Below are positions 63,058-64,000 of a stretch of DNA of 64,000 nucleotides, one piece after another. The notes under the pieces are model-generated. The model saw only the letters and a program-made list of their open reading frames with translations, was not told the origin of the DNA and made no database searches. The stretch lies in the NCBI GenBank assembly GCA_047967505.1, contig CM106540.1; one strand, 5' to 3'. Position numbers and translations under genes: made by a program. Origin of the DNA: Dipteris shenzhenensis (taxonomy: Eukaryota; Polypodiophyta; Polypodiopsida; Gleicheniales). Numbering within the stretch: the first letter of the stretch is position 1; each line of letters begins with the position of its first letter.

Positions 63058-64000
63058 TCTTGTCCTTGCATTTATTCTTTCTGCTTTGGCTGCTTCATAT
63101 CTCTCAATCCACTTCTGCATCTCCTTGCTATCGAGGATACAAAACTTATTGAATTTCTCCATTTGCTCTTCACTCATCTTTCTTTCACAACAACACAAAG
63201 CAACTATAGATGCGCTTGGTAGACATGCAAAATAGTGGCGCATCTATAGGCATTGCTTGAGTAGAGGAATTATGGGTGCATCTAAAAGTGTGTCTAACAA
63301 CTCGTCTATTTGCGCGTTTAAATAGCGCGTCTATTTGCGCGTTTAAATTGAGAAAATACGGGCCCGTCTAACATCGCGTTTATCAGTGCGTCTATTTGGG
63401 CATGTATTAATATGTCTATTTGCGTGTCTAAACTGAGAAAATATTAGCCCGTCTAACGTAGCGTGTATCAGCGCATCTATTTGCACATGTATTACTGCAT
63501 TTATTTGCACGTTTACACTGGGAATTAGATGCGTATTTAGGTGCTTATATAGACACAAACTAGAGAATACAGAAAGTGAGATTTTGGTGTACATCATTGC
63601 TTTCCAAACATTGCCCATGATTACCAAAGCACATAATTTTAACAAAAACATCAATGCTTTTTTGCAAGCCCACATATACAAGAATTAAGTGAGGTGAGGA
63701 GAATGAGACAATATGTAAAATAGTTTTGCCAATATCAATGATGGGCTACAGTTCAATCTCATCCTCAATGAGATCAACCCTTGCCAAACTATCTACTTCA
63801 AAATCCAAACAAGTGTTTAGATCTACAAATACATTCAACCCACTACTACTTGTGCTACTCATGTGCTCATCGAAAATCAGCATCACTAATGGTAGGCTTG
63901 TTCTCATGGGTAATGGCCTCAATATTTGTATCTCCTATCTCATGATCATCCTCCTCTCTCGTATCATGGTCATCATCATGTCCATGGCCATGATCATCCT
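63058..64000 (-). mobile_element. Inverted copy of the CACTA element 2/element 3 junction
   Basis: Reverse complement of 27,497-28,418, near identical. It contains the element 2 3' end (last transposase exon, subterminal repeats, terminus at 63,186), the same AAA flank and the same element 3 coding sequence (MSEEQMEKFNKFC to NARTR), and then joins Copia C at 63,058. It has about 22 extra bases near 63,755 and keeps a sense codon where the other copy has TGA. Because the host flank is shared, it is a duplicated segment, not an independent insertion. It runs off the window edge. Confidence 0.88.

Overview
This window looks like nuclear DNA of a land plant with a large, repeat-rich genome. The evidence is Arabidopsis-type TTTAGGG/CCCTAAA arrays, Ty1/copia and Ty3/gypsy LTR retrotransposons, CACTA-type DNA transposons with TNP2-like transposases, a Helitron, and a spliced COBRA-family gene with GT-AG introns. 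A non-flowering lineage (fern, lycophyte or bryophyte) is my guess from the feel of the elements and the short introns; nothing here proves it. I found no bacterial, organellar, rRNA, tRNA or CRISPR features.

Layout. 1-5.5 kb: a mosaic of broken Copia pieces, mostly minus strand, with two LTR copies in opposite orientation. 6.2-7.2 kb: purine-rich GCATAG repeats. 7.9-31.4 kb: a nest of DNA transposons and retroelements. CACTA element 3 (ends at 29,937) is interrupted by CACTA element 2 (10,798-28,287, 3-bp target duplication AAA). Element 2 is interrupted by a Gypsy element (17,251-27,316, 5-bp duplication CACAT), and the left Gypsy LTR carries a 1.1-kb TIR element (17,821-18,917). Element 3 itself sits in a relic of element 2's family (element 4), which also holds the 5' end of element 5, cut by a Copia LTR at 31,366. 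31.8-33.1 kb: a chimeric pseudogene ending in a broken HMG-box gene. 34.4-40.4 kb: CCCTAAA array, AT-rich DNA, a CT-rich minisatellite, a CCCACTCCCAT repeat, then a TTTAGGG array. 40.5-41.2 kb: a decayed coding relic. 41.65-43.79 kb: a complete six-exon COBRA-like gene, the only intact host gene seen. 47.4-47.8 kb: a two-exon fragment of class II DAHP synthase. 47.9-52.2 kb: a satellite of about 190 bp. 52.6-56.0 kb: a long decayed coiled-coil reading frame of unknown family. 56.9-63.06 kb: a Copia LTR, a decayed Helitron holding a foldback element, and a Copia element that lost its reverse transcriptase core. 63.06-64.0 kb: a near-identical inverted copy of the element 2/element 3 junction at 27.5-28.4 kb.

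Most open frames are decayed mobile-element genes or simple-sequence artefacts. The most interesting points are the Gypsy element, with an extra, apparently intact RNase H plus a zinc knuckle upstream of gag while its normal RNase H has lost catalytic residues; the outward-facing telomere-like arrays around a pyrimidine-rich block; and the inverted duplicate of a nested transposon junction 35 kb away.
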